Translations under genes and position numbers: made by a program | Shown here: positions 46,489 to 54,654 of the stretch, piece by piece | How the letters are laid out: the number at the start of each line of letters is the position of its first letter | How positions within the stretch are numbered: position 1 is the first letter of the stretch | The notes under the pieces: generated by a model | What the model was told of the DNA's origin: nothing | What the model saw: the letters and a program-made list of their open reading frames with translations, nothing else | Database searches by the model: none | NCBI GenBank assembly: GCA_042090785.1 | Contig: JBELIP010000002.1 | Coordinates: forward strand, 124,001 to 188,000 | DNA: 64,000 nucleotides | Origin: UBA7434 sp042090785 | GTDB taxonomy: Bacteria > Pseudomonadota > Gammaproteobacteria > Pseudomonadales > UBA7434 | Direction: 5' to 3'

Positions 46489-46940
46489 TAAAGTGAAATC
46501 GTAAACAGTTCTTCAGGCAAAGGCTGATCCGCCGCCTGACCTAGACCACTCTCTCGCTCAGCATCCCAAGCTGACTCACTCCAAAGCTCAAGCTTTTTAC
46601 CTTGGCCCACAAGCACTACTTTTTTATCGAGGCCAGCATGCGCTCTTAACGCCCCCGGCAACAACAAGCGGCCGTTACCATCTAAATCAATATCGGAGGC
46701 ATAACCCAAGAGCAATCGCTGTAGGCGACCAACTTCAGGCTTTAAGGTAGGGAGCTCTTGAATTTCTTGTTCAATGTCTTCCCAGATAGGTAATGGGTAG
46801 ATTAAAAGGCATTTCACTTGAAGATGTATCGTGGCAACCAATCGTCCAGCACAGGCATCCACAAGGCGCTCGCGATACCTGCTCGGCATCGCAATTCGGC
46901 CCTTGGCGTCCATATTGATTGGATTCACACCTCTAAACAA
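46488..46940 (-). CDS. mraZ: Transcriptional regulator MraZ
   Basis: 150-aa AbrB-fold DNA-binding protein that represses the dcw operon in E. coli. Two tandem MraZ repeats are visible: the first from FRGVNPINMDAKGRIAMPSRYRE, the second from DIDLDGNGRLLLPGALRAHAG. The start codon is TTG at 46940. It is chosen because the family begins MFRG and GAGG lies eight bases upstream; the first in-frame ATG would remove nine conserved residues. It heads the dcw cluster, downstream of the promoter and repeats at 47059-47121. Confidence 0.95.
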   Translation of the reverse strand: MFRGVNPINMDAKGRIAMPSRYRERLVDACAGRLVATIHLQVKCLLIYPLPIWEDIEQEIQELPTLKPEVGRLQRLLLGYASDIDLDGNGRLLLPGALRAHAGLDKKVVLVGQGKKLELWSESAWDAERESGLGQAADQPLPEELFTISL

Positions 46941-47058
46941 TGTACTGCCTCAACTGCTAATTAATTACTCAATTTGTTTAGGCTTTATTCAAAAAAAATA
47001 GCCGGTTGGAGTATCCGGCCGAATATGTCTGAATTTACGGGTGAGAATCCTGTGTTTT

Positions 47059-47084
47059 CTCCACAAATCACCACTTTACGCCAC
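47059..47084 (-). promoter_or_regulatory. Three MraZ-type operator repeats
   Basis: On the minus strand GTGGCG, GTGGTG and GTGGAG occur at exactly 10-base intervals (GTGG starting at 47084, 47074 and 47064). MraZ in E. coli binds three TGGG-type 5-base repeats with the same 10-base period upstream of its own gene. These lie just downstream of the predicted -10 element, fitting repression. Confidence 0.75.
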
Positions 47085-47092
47085 ATTCATAC

Positions 47093-47121
47093 ACTATAGT
47101 GTGACAGAGAGCGGTATGCAA
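47093..47121 (-). promoter_or_regulatory. Probable dcw (mraZ) promoter
   Basis: On the minus strand TTGCAT (47121-47116) and TATAGT (47098-47093) are separated by exactly 17 bases. The -10 matches the sigma-70 consensus at five of six positions, the -35 at three. Transcription would begin near the MraZ repeats and give a leader of about 145 bases. Confidence 0.5.
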
Positions 47122-47225
47122 GCACTGTTGAGTACTATTTTTATTATATAAATCAATTAGTTAATGCGGGTATTAAGAGGCGGTGTGTAAGCTAATTTTA
47201 AGCTTTTAAAGCGAATACATACAGC

Positions 47226-47266
47226 TAAATACCAAACTTAATGTGCTACATTAAGTTTGGTATTTA
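47226..47266. repeat. 19-bp perfect inverted repeat with a 3-base loop
   Basis: A 19-base arm (47226-47244, containing ACCAAACTTAATGT) is followed by GCT and its exact complement (47248-47266). It lies 126 bases past the hisC stop codon and 105 bases upstream of the mraZ -35. A T-rich stretch follows on the + strand (TATATTTTTATGG), but no + strand gene precedes it, so a terminator role is not obvious. It could be a strong hairpin stopping transcription toward mraZ, an operator, or a small mobile repeat. Confidence 0.85.
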
Positions 47267-47361
47267 ATATATTTTTATGGGCTATAAAAAAATTTATCTA
47301 TTCCTTAAGGTTATTATAAGTTGGCAGGAATTAGATTGCAGTAACAAGAGGACAACACAAG

Positions 47362-47386
47362 GCTCAAGCAAAAAGGGCTTTTGAGC
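47362..47386 (-). terminator. Possible hisC terminator
   Basis: GCTCAA and TTGAGC form a 6-bp inverted repeat with a 13-base loop, beginning five bases after the hisC stop codon. The following sequence (CTTGTGTTG) is only modestly T-rich, so this is a weak call. Confidence 0.35.
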
Positions 47387-47391
47387 AAAAA

Positions 47392-48504
47392 TTAACTCAC
47401 CAACAAGCCACGAATAACTTCAAGCAATTGCTCATTCTGCTCTTCGGTGCCTATGGTGATACGCACAAACTGGGCAATACGAGGAGTGGCAAAATAACGC
47501 ACAATAATTTTATGCGCTCGTAGCTGCTCGGCAAGCTGCTTGGCATCAAGCTGATCGTGTCTTACCAATATAAAATTGGCCGACGATGGCAGGCAATCAA
47601 ATTTCAGCGCTGCAAGCTCATTAACCAACGACTGTCGATTAGCAATAACCTTTTCTTTGGTCAATTGAAAATAAGACTCATCTTTAAAGCTCGCAATGGC
47701 GGCAACCTCTGCTAGACGGTCGACAGGATAAGAGTTAAAGCTATTTTTAACGCGCTGTAAGCCGTCAATTAAGTGCGGATGCCCAATAGCGTAACCCACT
47801 CGCATACCGGCAAAAGCGCGTGATTTAGACAGCGTATGCACCACAAGTAAATTGTTATATTGCTGCGTTAGGTCAATGACTGACGCAACGCTATTAGCCG
47901 TTTTCGCAGCACCTGAACGCTGAGCAAAATCAATATATGCCTCATCAACAATAACCACTGAATGCGGGTTAGCCTCAAGCAAATCAATAATAGTTTGCCT
48001 TGCTAAACCAATAGCGGTGGGCGCATTGGGGTTAGGAAAAATAATACCGCCATTCGCCACCTGATAATCGGCAACATCAATTTCAAACGCTGCATTTAAT
48101 GGCACCAAGTGGTAATCAATATTGTAAAGCTGACAGTAAACCGGATAAAAACTATACGTTAAATCGGGAAACAGTATGGGTTTATCTTGGCGAAAAAAGG
48201 CGTTAAAAGCATGTGCTAATACCTCATCAGACCCATTACCAACAAAAACATTATTCGACGAAACCGAAAAATAATCGGCAATAACTGCCTTTAAACCCGA
48301 CGACTCTGGGTCTGGGTATAAACGCAGATTATCCCCCGCCGCATCGGCTACAGCCGCTAAAGCTTTAGGTGATGGTGGATAAGGACTCTCATTAGTATTG
48401 AGCTTTATTAGCCCTTCTGTGGCTGGCTGTTCACCAGGCACATAAGGGTCGAGCCCATTAACTAATGGACTCCAAAGCGGGGAACTGTCAGTTGGTTTTT
48501 TCAT
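47392..48504 (-). CDS. hisC: Histidinol-phosphate aminotransferase
   Basis: 370-aa class II PLP aminotransferase in histidine synthesis. LNTNESPYPPSP lies near residue 32, VGNGSDEVL near 93, FPNPNAPTAIG near 155, and the PLP-Lys motif TLSKSRAFAGMRVGYAIG near 225. The C-terminal VRITIGTEEQN is typical. It is last in murA-hisG-hisD-hisC, the order found in Pseudomonas (hisC1). Confidence 0.96.
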   Translation of the reverse strand: MKKPTDSSPLWSPLVNGLDPYVPGEQPATEGLIKLNTNESPYPPSPKALAAVADAAGDNLRLYPDPESSGLKAVIADYFSVSSNNVFVGNGSDEVLAHAFNAFFRQDKPILFPDLTYSFYPVYCQLYNIDYHLVPLNAAFEIDVADYQVANGGIIFPNPNAPTAIGLARQTIIDLLEANPHSVVIVDEAYIDFAQRSGAAKTANSVASVIDLTQQYNNLLVVHTLSKSRAFAGMRVGYAIGHPHLIDGLQRVKNSFNSYPVDRLAEVAAIASFKDESYFQLTKEKVIANRQSLVNELAALKFDCLPSSANFILVRHDQLDAKQLAEQLRAHKIIVRYFATPRIAQFVRITIGTEEQNEQLLEVIRGLLVS

Positions 48505-48556
48505 AATGTATTTTTACAAAACGCTGCGCGTTTAAAACAGCCTATTAATTTTTTCT

Positions 48557-49897
48557 CTACGCTTCACTATTATCTTCTGCTGCTATTCGTAATTCTGCCG
48601 AAAGCGCATGCGCAGTTAGCGATTCACTGCGCGCCAATACCGATGCAATTTGGCCAATATTGGCGGATGATTGCGCCGAACATTGAATCAATGAACTGCG
48701 CTTTTGAAAATCATAAACACCTAGCGGCGAGGCAAAACGCGCCGTTGTCGATGTCGGCAGTACGTGGTTAGGGCCCGCACAGTAATCACCTAAGGCCTCT
48801 GGTGTATGACGACCCATAAAAATAGCACCCGCATGCTGAATAGCATCCAGCCACTGGTCAGGGTTTGCCACCGACAACTCCAGATGTTCTGGCGCAATCG
48901 CATTAGAGACAGTCATCGCCTGCGCTAAATCATCCACTAAAATAAACGCCGCTCTAGCGTTAATTGAACGAGTAATAATATCGCTGCGCTCTAACGATGG
49001 CAGTAAGCGATTCATACTGGCTTCAACGGCATCAAGAAAATTTTGATCAGGCGAAATTAATAATGCCTGCGCATCCTCATCGTGCTCGGCCTGCGAGAAC
49101 AAATCCATCGCAATCCAATCGGGGTCCGTCTTACCGTCGCAAATCACTAAAATCTCTGAAGGCCCTGCAAGCATATCTAAGCCTACATCACCAAAAACCA
49201 TTTTTTTAGCACAAGCAACAAAACGATTACCTGGACCAACAATTTTATCGACACGTGGAATGGTTTCGGTGCCATAAGCTAAAGCTGCAACGGCTTGAGC
49301 GCCACCAATACTAAAAATAGTATCCACCCCCGCTACCGCTGCCGCAGCCAATACCGCTTGGTTAACCTCACCTGCTGGTGTTGGCGTAACCATAATAATT
49401 TGCTCCACTCCAGCCACCTTGGCAGGAATAGCATTCATTAATACGCTAGAAGGGTATGCCGCTTTACCGCCCGGCACATAAATACCGACACGCTGTAAGG
49501 CGGTAACTTTTTGACCTAACAACGTCCCCGTGTCATCGGTGTACTGCCAAGACTCTTGTCTTTGACGCTGATGAAAGACATTAATTCTTTGCGCTGCTTG
49601 CTCTAACGCTGCACGAATAGCGGGGTCAATATCGGCTAAAGCCTGCTGAATAGTTTCACGACCAATGGTTAAATCCGTCATTGAGGAAACTGGAAAACGA
49701 TCAAACTTAGCGGTGAAATCAATAACCGCACTATCGCCCTGCGTACGCACTTGATGCAAAATATCTCGCACCGTTGCATCTAAGCCATTATCGGCAACAG
49801 CAGACCAAGCCGTTAATGTGGCTAAGTCTTCAGAAAATTGACTATCGCTCGCAGATAAACGCCGAACAGTTAACGCCTGGGTAGAAGTGTTAGACAT
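48557..49897 (-). CDS. hisD: Histidinol dehydrogenase
   Basis: 446-aa zinc enzyme oxidising histidinol to histidine with NAD+. The conserved PGGKAAYPSSVLMNAIPAKVAGV region (about 140), GGAQAVAALAYGT, DMLAGPSEILV (about 242) and AEHDEDAQALL (His/Asp ligands) are present. APEHLEL and AGPNHVLPTSTTARFASPL complete the family signatures. It starts two bases after the hisG stop, so the genes are coupled. Confidence 0.97.
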   Translation of the reverse strand: MSNTSTQALTVRRLSASDSQFSEDLATLTAWSAVADNGLDATVRDILHQVRTQGDSAVIDFTAKFDRFPVSSMTDLTIGRETIQQALADIDPAIRAALEQAAQRINVFHQRQRQESWQYTDDTGTLLGQKVTALQRVGIYVPGGKAAYPSSVLMNAIPAKVAGVEQIIMVTPTPAGEVNQAVLAAAAVAGVDTIFSIGGAQAVAALAYGTETIPRVDKIVGPGNRFVACAKKMVFGDVGLDMLAGPSEILVICDGKTDPDWIAMDLFSQAEHDEDAQALLISPDQNFLDAVEASMNRLLPSLERSDIITRSINARAAFILVDDLAQAMTVSNAIAPEHLELSVANPDQWLDAIQHAGAIFMGRHTPEALGDYCAGPNHVLPTSTTARFASPLGVYDFQKRSSLIQCSAQSSANIGQIASVLARSESLTAHALSAELRIAAEDNSEA

Positions 49898-49899
49898 AA

Positions 49900-50529
49900 T
49901 TACTCACTAACCGCTGCTGCAATGGCATCGCTAATCACTTTAAGCTCTGCGTGTTTTACTTTCATTGATGCCTTATTCGCCACTAAACGCGAACTAATAT
50001 CGGCAATAAAATTCGCTTCTTCTAAACCATTGGCAATCAATGTTTTACCCGTATCAACAATATCAACAATCTCATCGGCCAAACCCATAATAGGCGCCAG
50101 CTCCATACCACCATAAAGTTTAATAATATCGGCCTGCACACCTTGCTCAGCATAATAACGCTGCGCAATGCCAACATACTTGGTCGCCACTTTAATACGT
50201 GACTGGTACGCGATATTGGCCTGCCCTTTTTTAACCGCAGTCATTAATCGACAGCGAGCAATACCTAAGTCATGCAATTCATATAACTGCGCACCACCAT
50301 CTTCCATAAGCATATCTTTGCCAACCACACCCATATCGGCAGCACCATAGCGAATATAGGTCAACACATCGGCACCTCTAAGCACTAACAATTGCACATC
50401 GGGGCGATTAGTCGCAAAAACCAACTTGCGACTGGTAGCTATGTCTTCTTCTGGCGCAATACCCGCTGCCGACAAGAGTGGTAGCGTGTCTTTAAGTATG
50501 CGTCCTTTGGTTAAGGCGATAGTAATCAT
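49900..50529 (-). CDS. hisG: ATP phosphoribosyltransferase, short form (HisG-S)
   Basis: 209-aa catalytic subunit for the first step of histidine synthesis. The start MITIALTKGRIL, the AADMGVVGKDML segment (about 72) and EIVDIVDTGKTLIANGL (about 150, PRPP loop) identify it. It lacks the C-terminal ACT-like regulatory domain of the ~300-aa form, so it is expected to need HisZ as partner; hisZ is not in this window. It lies ~90 bases after murA. Confidence 0.96.
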   Translation of the reverse strand: MITIALTKGRILKDTLPLLSAAGIAPEEDIATSRKLVFATNRPDVQLLVLRGADVLTYIRYGAADMGVVGKDMLMEDGGAQLYELHDLGIARCRLMTAVKKGQANIAYQSRIKVATKYVGIAQRYYAEQGVQADIIKLYGGMELAPIMGLADEIVDIVDTGKTLIANGLEEANFIADISSRLVANKASMKVKHAELKVISDAIAAAVSE

Positions 50530-50620
50530 GCGATCTCTTTATTTAAACATTTAATGTTTTATTTAATTTTGCAGCGCTTACTTAGCGTTGCTGCTCTACA
50601 ATGCTTATGCTTACAAACGC

Positions 50621-51913
50621 TTATTCTTCAATGACGCCTTCACGGCTTAAACGTCCCGGCACACGCCGTATACTAGCACCTAACAATTGCAGCTTTTCTT
50701 CTATACATTCATAGCCGCGGTCAATATGGTAAATGCGATCAACCAAGGTGGCACCCGTTGCACACAAGCCAGCAATAACTAAACTGGCCGAAGCACGTAA
50801 ATCAGACGCCATTACTGGCGCTGCCGTGAGCATTTCAATACCTTCAACAACCGCTGTGTTACCTTCAATACGAATCTTAGCGCCCATTCGATTCATTTCA
50901 TGGGTCTGAATTAAACGATTTTCAAAAATAGTTTCAACAACGGTGCTAACACCCTCAGCAACGCTATTCATTGCGGTAAACTGTGCCTGCATATCGGTTG
51001 GAAAAGCGGGATACGGTGCTGTGCGTATATCCACAGCTTTCGGTTTACGGCCTTCCATATCAAGGCTAATCCAATCATCACCCACAACTAACTTAGCACC
51101 GGCTTCTTCTAATTTTGCTAATACCGCTTCTAGTGAATGCGGCTCAACATCTTTAACTTTAATGCGACCACGTGTAGCAGCTGCAGCCACCAAAAATGTC
51201 CCTGCCTCAATACGATCCGACATCACGGCATAATCACAACCGGATAACTCTTCAACACCATCAACAACTAACTTATCGGTGCCCACGCCGCTTATTTTAG
51301 CGCCCATAGCAATTAAGCAGTTCGCTAAATCAACCACTTCAGGTTCACGCGCAGCGTTTTCAATAATGGTTTGGCCTTCGGCTAACGTTGCAGCCATTAA
51401 CACATTTTCTGTGCCACCTACCGTCACCTTATCCATAAAGATATGCGCGCCTTTTAAGCGCCCATCAACCTTTGCTTCAATATAACCACCGTCAATGGTG
51501 ACCGTTGCACCTAAAGCTTCAAAGCCACGCAAGTGTAAATCAACGGGGCGGCTACCAATAGCACAACCACCAGGAAACGAAACGCGCGCTTTTCCTAAAC
51601 GCGCCAACAACGGACCTAACACTAAAATTGAGGCACGCATCGTTTTAACCAATTCGTAAGGTGCAGTAAACTCACCAATGGTAGCGGCTTCAATTTCAAC
51701 ACCTAATTTCTCATCAATCATTAAATCAACACCCAGACAGCTGAGCAATTCAATCATTGTTGTCACATCGTTTAAGTGTGGCAGGTTACCAATTTTAACT
51801 ACACCTTTACTGAGCAAGCTCGCCGCTAATATAGGTAAAGCTGAATTTTTTGATCCCGAAATGCGGATCTCACCATCAATACGTGATGGACCGTTAATTA
51901 ATAATTTATCCAT
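50621..51913 (-). CDS. murA: UDP-N-acetylglucosamine 1-carboxyvinyltransferase
   Basis: 430-aa EPSP-synthase-fold enzyme, the first committed step of peptidoglycan synthesis and target of fosfomycin. The catalytic Cys117 lies in FPGGCAIGSRPVDLHLRG, so the protein is predicted fosfomycin-sensitive at this residue. The N-terminal SGSKNSALPILAASLL and the FPTDMQAQF motif are conserved. It lies 24 bases after ibaG and upstream of hisG, as in Pseudomonas. Confidence 0.98.
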   Translation of the reverse strand: MDKLLINGPSRIDGEIRISGSKNSALPILAASLLSKGVVKIGNLPHLNDVTTMIELLSCLGVDLMIDEKLGVEIEAATIGEFTAPYELVKTMRASILVLGPLLARLGKARVSFPGGCAIGSRPVDLHLRGFEALGATVTIDGGYIEAKVDGRLKGAHIFMDKVTVGGTENVLMAATLAEGQTIIENAAREPEVVDLANCLIAMGAKISGVGTDKLVVDGVEELSGCDYAVMSDRIEAGTFLVAAAATRGRIKVKDVEPHSLEAVLAKLEEAGAKLVVGDDWISLDMEGRKPKAVDIRTAPYPAFPTDMQAQFTAMNSVAEGVSTVVETIFENRLIQTHEMNRMGAKIRIEGNTAVVEGIEMLTAAPVMASDLRASASLVIAGLCATGATLVDRIYHIDRGYECIEEKLQLLGASIRRVPGRLSREGVIEE

Positions 51914-51937
51914 TAAAATTTATCTTATAAGTTTTAA

Positions 51938-52174
51938 TTAAACAGCGGCTTGCCACTGCGAAGGGGTGAGCGCATTAATATTAACGGCGTGTATTTCGCC
52001 AGATGCAATTTTTTCATTTAAACATTGGTAAATACGCTGCTGTTTTTTTACTGGCGACAGCCCTTCAAATTCAACGCTAACGACAGTAACAGTGCAGTGA
52101 TTGCCAGCCATTTCAACATTTAAATGTTCAACTGATATCTGTTCACGTATTAATTGCGAAACTTCTTCTTGCAT
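51938..52174 (-). CDS. ibaG: BolA-family protein IbaG
   Basis: 78-aa BolA-like protein. The helix-turn-helix-like fold is seen in VEFEGLSPVKKQQRIYQCLNEKI, with the C-terminal IHAVNINALTPSQW segment. IbaG works with monothiol glutaredoxins in Fe-S handling and responds to acid stress in E. coli. It sits directly upstream of murA and 61 bases after mlaC, a conserved arrangement. Confidence 0.93.
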   Translation of the reverse strand: MQEEVSQLIREQISVEHLNVEMAGNHCTVTVVSVEFEGLSPVKKQQRIYQCLNEKIASGEIHAVNINALTPSQWQAAV

Positions 52175-52235
52175 GGTGCTAGCTCTCTTTTTTTAAAAAT
52201 ATTATAAAACTAAACTGAAACCAATTAGCTTGGAA

Positions 52236-53015
52236 TTAATTGTTCATTGCCGCCGCTTCTGGTGCGCCAGACACAACCCAGTTATCAATAACATGATCAA
52301 TATTGCCTTCATATACTTGCACGGCGTTATCGAATTGGTTGCGATAAATCTTGCCTAAGTTAATCGACTCAACGACCATATTGCGCAATCGCCAATGCCC
52401 TTCTTTGTCGGTACGCATTGAGTACAGCACTTCATAAGGGGTTTTTCTATCGCCATAAATTAACTGCTTAACAACCATCTTTTTTGGCTGCGGCTTTGCC
52501 GTATCAATTACTGGCGGAACAACTTCAATTTCCTCACCGTCAAAAGCCAACAAACCTTTGCCATAAGTTTGAATTAATGCACCCAAAAATATCTCACTAA
52601 AACGATCGATTTGAGCATTTAATTCTGCCTTGTCTGCTTCCGTCAAAGAGGCCATTTTTTTAGCGCTTGCATGCCTACCCATAACTGCACGAGCAAAAGA
52701 TCGAAAATCAATAAAGGGCCGCAATAAAATATCAAGCTCACTAAAAAAGCGCTCTTCATCTTCGTCGACATAGCGCTTTGCTTCTTCAATTAACGACAGC
52801 AATTGGGCCGTAATTGTCTCTACTACTTGATAAGCTGAAGGCTCTTTTACTGACGAAGCGGAAGGCTCTTTTACTGACGAAGCGGAAGGCGCCGCATTAG
52901 CAAAAACACTCGTCACCGTTAACGCCAAAGCCAAAAAAGCCGTTATCAAGCATTGCACGGACGCTTTTATGCTCTTATCCAAACCACTCCAAATCTTCCA
53001 TTTACTTTGAGTCAT
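52236..53015 (-). CDS. mlaC: Periplasmic phospholipid-binding protein MlaC
   Basis: 259-aa MlaC/Ttg2D protein. A signal peptide (hydrophobic about 20-40, ending ANAAP) is followed by two and a bit copies of SASSVKEP, encoded by a perfect 24-bp repeat. The mature domain has the FIDFRSFARAVMGRHA motif and a MlaC fold extending to the YEGNIDHVIDNW end. MlaC carries phospholipids between the outer-membrane MlaA-porin complex and the inner-membrane MlaFEDB transporter. None of mlaF, mlaE, mlaD or mlaB is next to it here, unlike in most gammaproteobacteria. Confidence 0.9.
   Translation of the reverse strand: MTQSKWKIWSGLDKSIKASVQCLITAFLALALTVTSVFANAAPSASSVKEPSASSVKEPSAYQVVETITAQLLSLIEEAKRYVDEDEERFFSELDILLRPFIDFRSFARAVMGRHASAKKMASLTEADKAELNAQIDRFSEIFLGALIQTYGKGLLAFDGEEIEVVPPVIDTAKPQPKKMVVKQLIYGDRKTPYEVLYSMRTDKEGHWRLRNMVVESINLGKIYRNQFDNAVQVYEGNIDHVIDNWVVSGAPEAAAMNN
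52837..52890 (-). repeat. 24-bp tandem repeat inside mlaC
   Basis: Two perfect copies of a 24-base unit (52837-52860 and 52861-52884) plus six bases of a third. Each adds eight residues (SASSVKEP type) just after the signal peptide cleavage region, leaving the frame intact. Confidence 0.9.
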
Positions 53016-53446
53016 TAAACACTATACCCTTAAATTAATACGTTTATTGATATCGTCATCGACAGCTACATCAATAACAACAGCTTAAAATCACAGCAAC
53101 TATCTACAGAACTAGCACTGAATTAAAATAGACAGCAGTTCAAGCCGATCATCCCAAGGCCAACTAAGCGCTAAAGCGTCTTATTGTGACAAAGCTCTCT
53201 TACCCCCCCAATAAGCAATACCGCACGTTGAGCATGACCTAGCGCTACTGTATAGTCGCGACCTTATATTCAGCGATGGCAGTAATTGGTTGGGGTAAAA
53301 ATAACAACGGTTATTTTCTCACGTCTAAGTGGTAAACCACAAAGACAAAATACCAGACAAATTTGCAGTATATTCGAGCACCGAACAACCAATACCATTG
53401 ATAATCAAGCCATCGCCCAACTATGACCTAATTAAGACCTAACCCT
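53016..53446. other. 431-base divergent gap between mlaC and the antiporter gene
   Basis: No gene remnant is seen, although mlaF, mlaE and mlaD normally occupy this position. A short AT-rich hairpin (AAAATAAC/GTTATTTT) lies near 53298-53318. The region must hold promoters for both directions; I cannot place them confidently. Confidence 0.6.
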
Positions 53447-54445
53447 ATGTCAATTCAGTTACTTGCTCTGCTCTCATTCATTATTGGCTTAATTGGCCTC
53501 GTATGGAGTGCCAACCTATTTGTCAGTGGCAGCGCCTCAGTAGCCAAGCATATTGGTATTACCCCAATGATGATTGGCCTTACGGTGGTCGCCTTTGGTA
53601 CCTCGGCACCCGAAATGATCGTGTCAGCCGATGCCGCGCTCAATGGTATTCCCGCCATGGGCGTTGGCAATGCTATTGGTTCAAACATAGCCAATATTGG
53701 CTTAGTGTTAGGTGTCACAGCATTCATCGCTAAAATACCCGTCAATGCAGGGCTGATGCGACTTGAAGTTCCACTACTGCTTGCGGTTACCGCACTTGCC
53801 GCTTTTTGCTTGTGGGATTATCAACTAAGCCATATTGAAGGCTGGATTCTGCTAGCTGCTACTATTCCCGTTTCAGTTATTCTGGTGCGTCATGCGCGCA
53901 ACAACCAAAAACTGGTAGCAACGACAGCCGAAAGCGATGTGGAAATCCCTGATCTATCGGGCTGGAAATCGCTCTTATGGCTGTTTTTTGGCCTACTAGC
54001 ACTGCTTGGCTTTGCCGATTTATTGGTTTGGTCAGCCAAATCACTGGCCGAATACATGGGCGTAAGCCCCATGGTTATTGGGCTTACCGTGGTTGCTCTA
54101 GGTACCAGCCTGCCAGAATTAGCCGCATCAATTACCAGCGCATTAAAGGGCCACCACGACATTGCTATTGGCAACATCGTTGGCTCTAACATACTTAATT
54201 TACTGGCTGTCATGGCCTTACCAGGCATCATTACCTCTACTTCGCTTGAATCATCGGTGATTAGCCGCGACTTACTTACCATGACCTTGCTAACATTGGC
54301 CTTAGTGGCTGTGATGTGGGTAAAAACCCGCGCTAGCGCCAATAGCAGCCAAAACAGCAGCCAAGGTATTGGCCGTATTATTGGTTTATTATTTATTGCC
54401 GGTTACATTGCCTATTATGCCGTCATAATTTTTAGCCACAGCTAG
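53447..54445 (+). CDS. yrbG: Calcium/sodium antiporter (YrbG/CaCA family)
   Basis: 332-aa inner-membrane exchanger with about ten hydrophobic segments in two inverted halves. Each half carries the alpha-repeat motif: GLTVVAFGTSAPEM...GNAIGSNIANIGL (about 45-88) and GLTVVALGTSLPELAAS...GNIVGSNILNLL (about 210-250). These bind the exchanged cations in the family. It is divergent from mlaC and precedes kdsD by 209 bases, as in E. coli (yrbG-kdsD-kdsC). Confidence 0.93.
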   Translation: MSIQLLALLSFIIGLIGLVWSANLFVSGSASVAKHIGITPMMIGLTVVAFGTSAPEMIVSADAALNGIPAMGVGNAIGSNIANIGLVLGVTAFIAKIPVNAGLMRLEVPLLLAVTALAAFCLWDYQLSHIEGWILLAATIPVSVILVRHARNNQKLVATTAESDVEIPDLSGWKSLLWLFFGLLALLGFADLLVWSAKSLAEYMGVSPMVIGLTVVALGTSLPELAASITSALKGHHDIAIGNIVGSNILNLLAVMALPGIITSTSLESSVISRDLLTMTLLTLALVAVMWVKTRASANSSQNSSQGIGRIIGLLFIAGYIAYYAVIIFSHS

Positions 54446-54654
54446 CAATTTAAACGTCCCAGCCAAGCTAAACGCCAGCAAAGCCTAAACCAATCACAAA
54501 GACCTTAATCCGAGCCAGTTAAGCGCTAACAGGTGCCAACTAATCACAAGCTCAAGAGCACCATCTAAGCCCCGACCCATTTACAATAGACAGTTAACTG
54601 TAATGGATAGCAGTCAATAGAATGATGCCAATGACTCTTGAAAAATAGCGGGGA

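Larger units (their letters stand above)
46941..47391. other. 451-base gap between mraZ and hisC
   Basis: No gene is seen. Reading leftwards, the mraZ half holds a promoter and three MraZ-type repeats. The hisC half holds a 19-bp perfect inverted repeat (47226-47266) and a possible hisC terminator (47362-47386). The rest is AT-rich. Confidence 0.7.

Noticed and set aside
53503..54189. Alternative frames rich in Trp/Cys/Arg inside the antiporter gene
   Set aside because: Shadows of a membrane-protein gene; composition is unlike real proteins.
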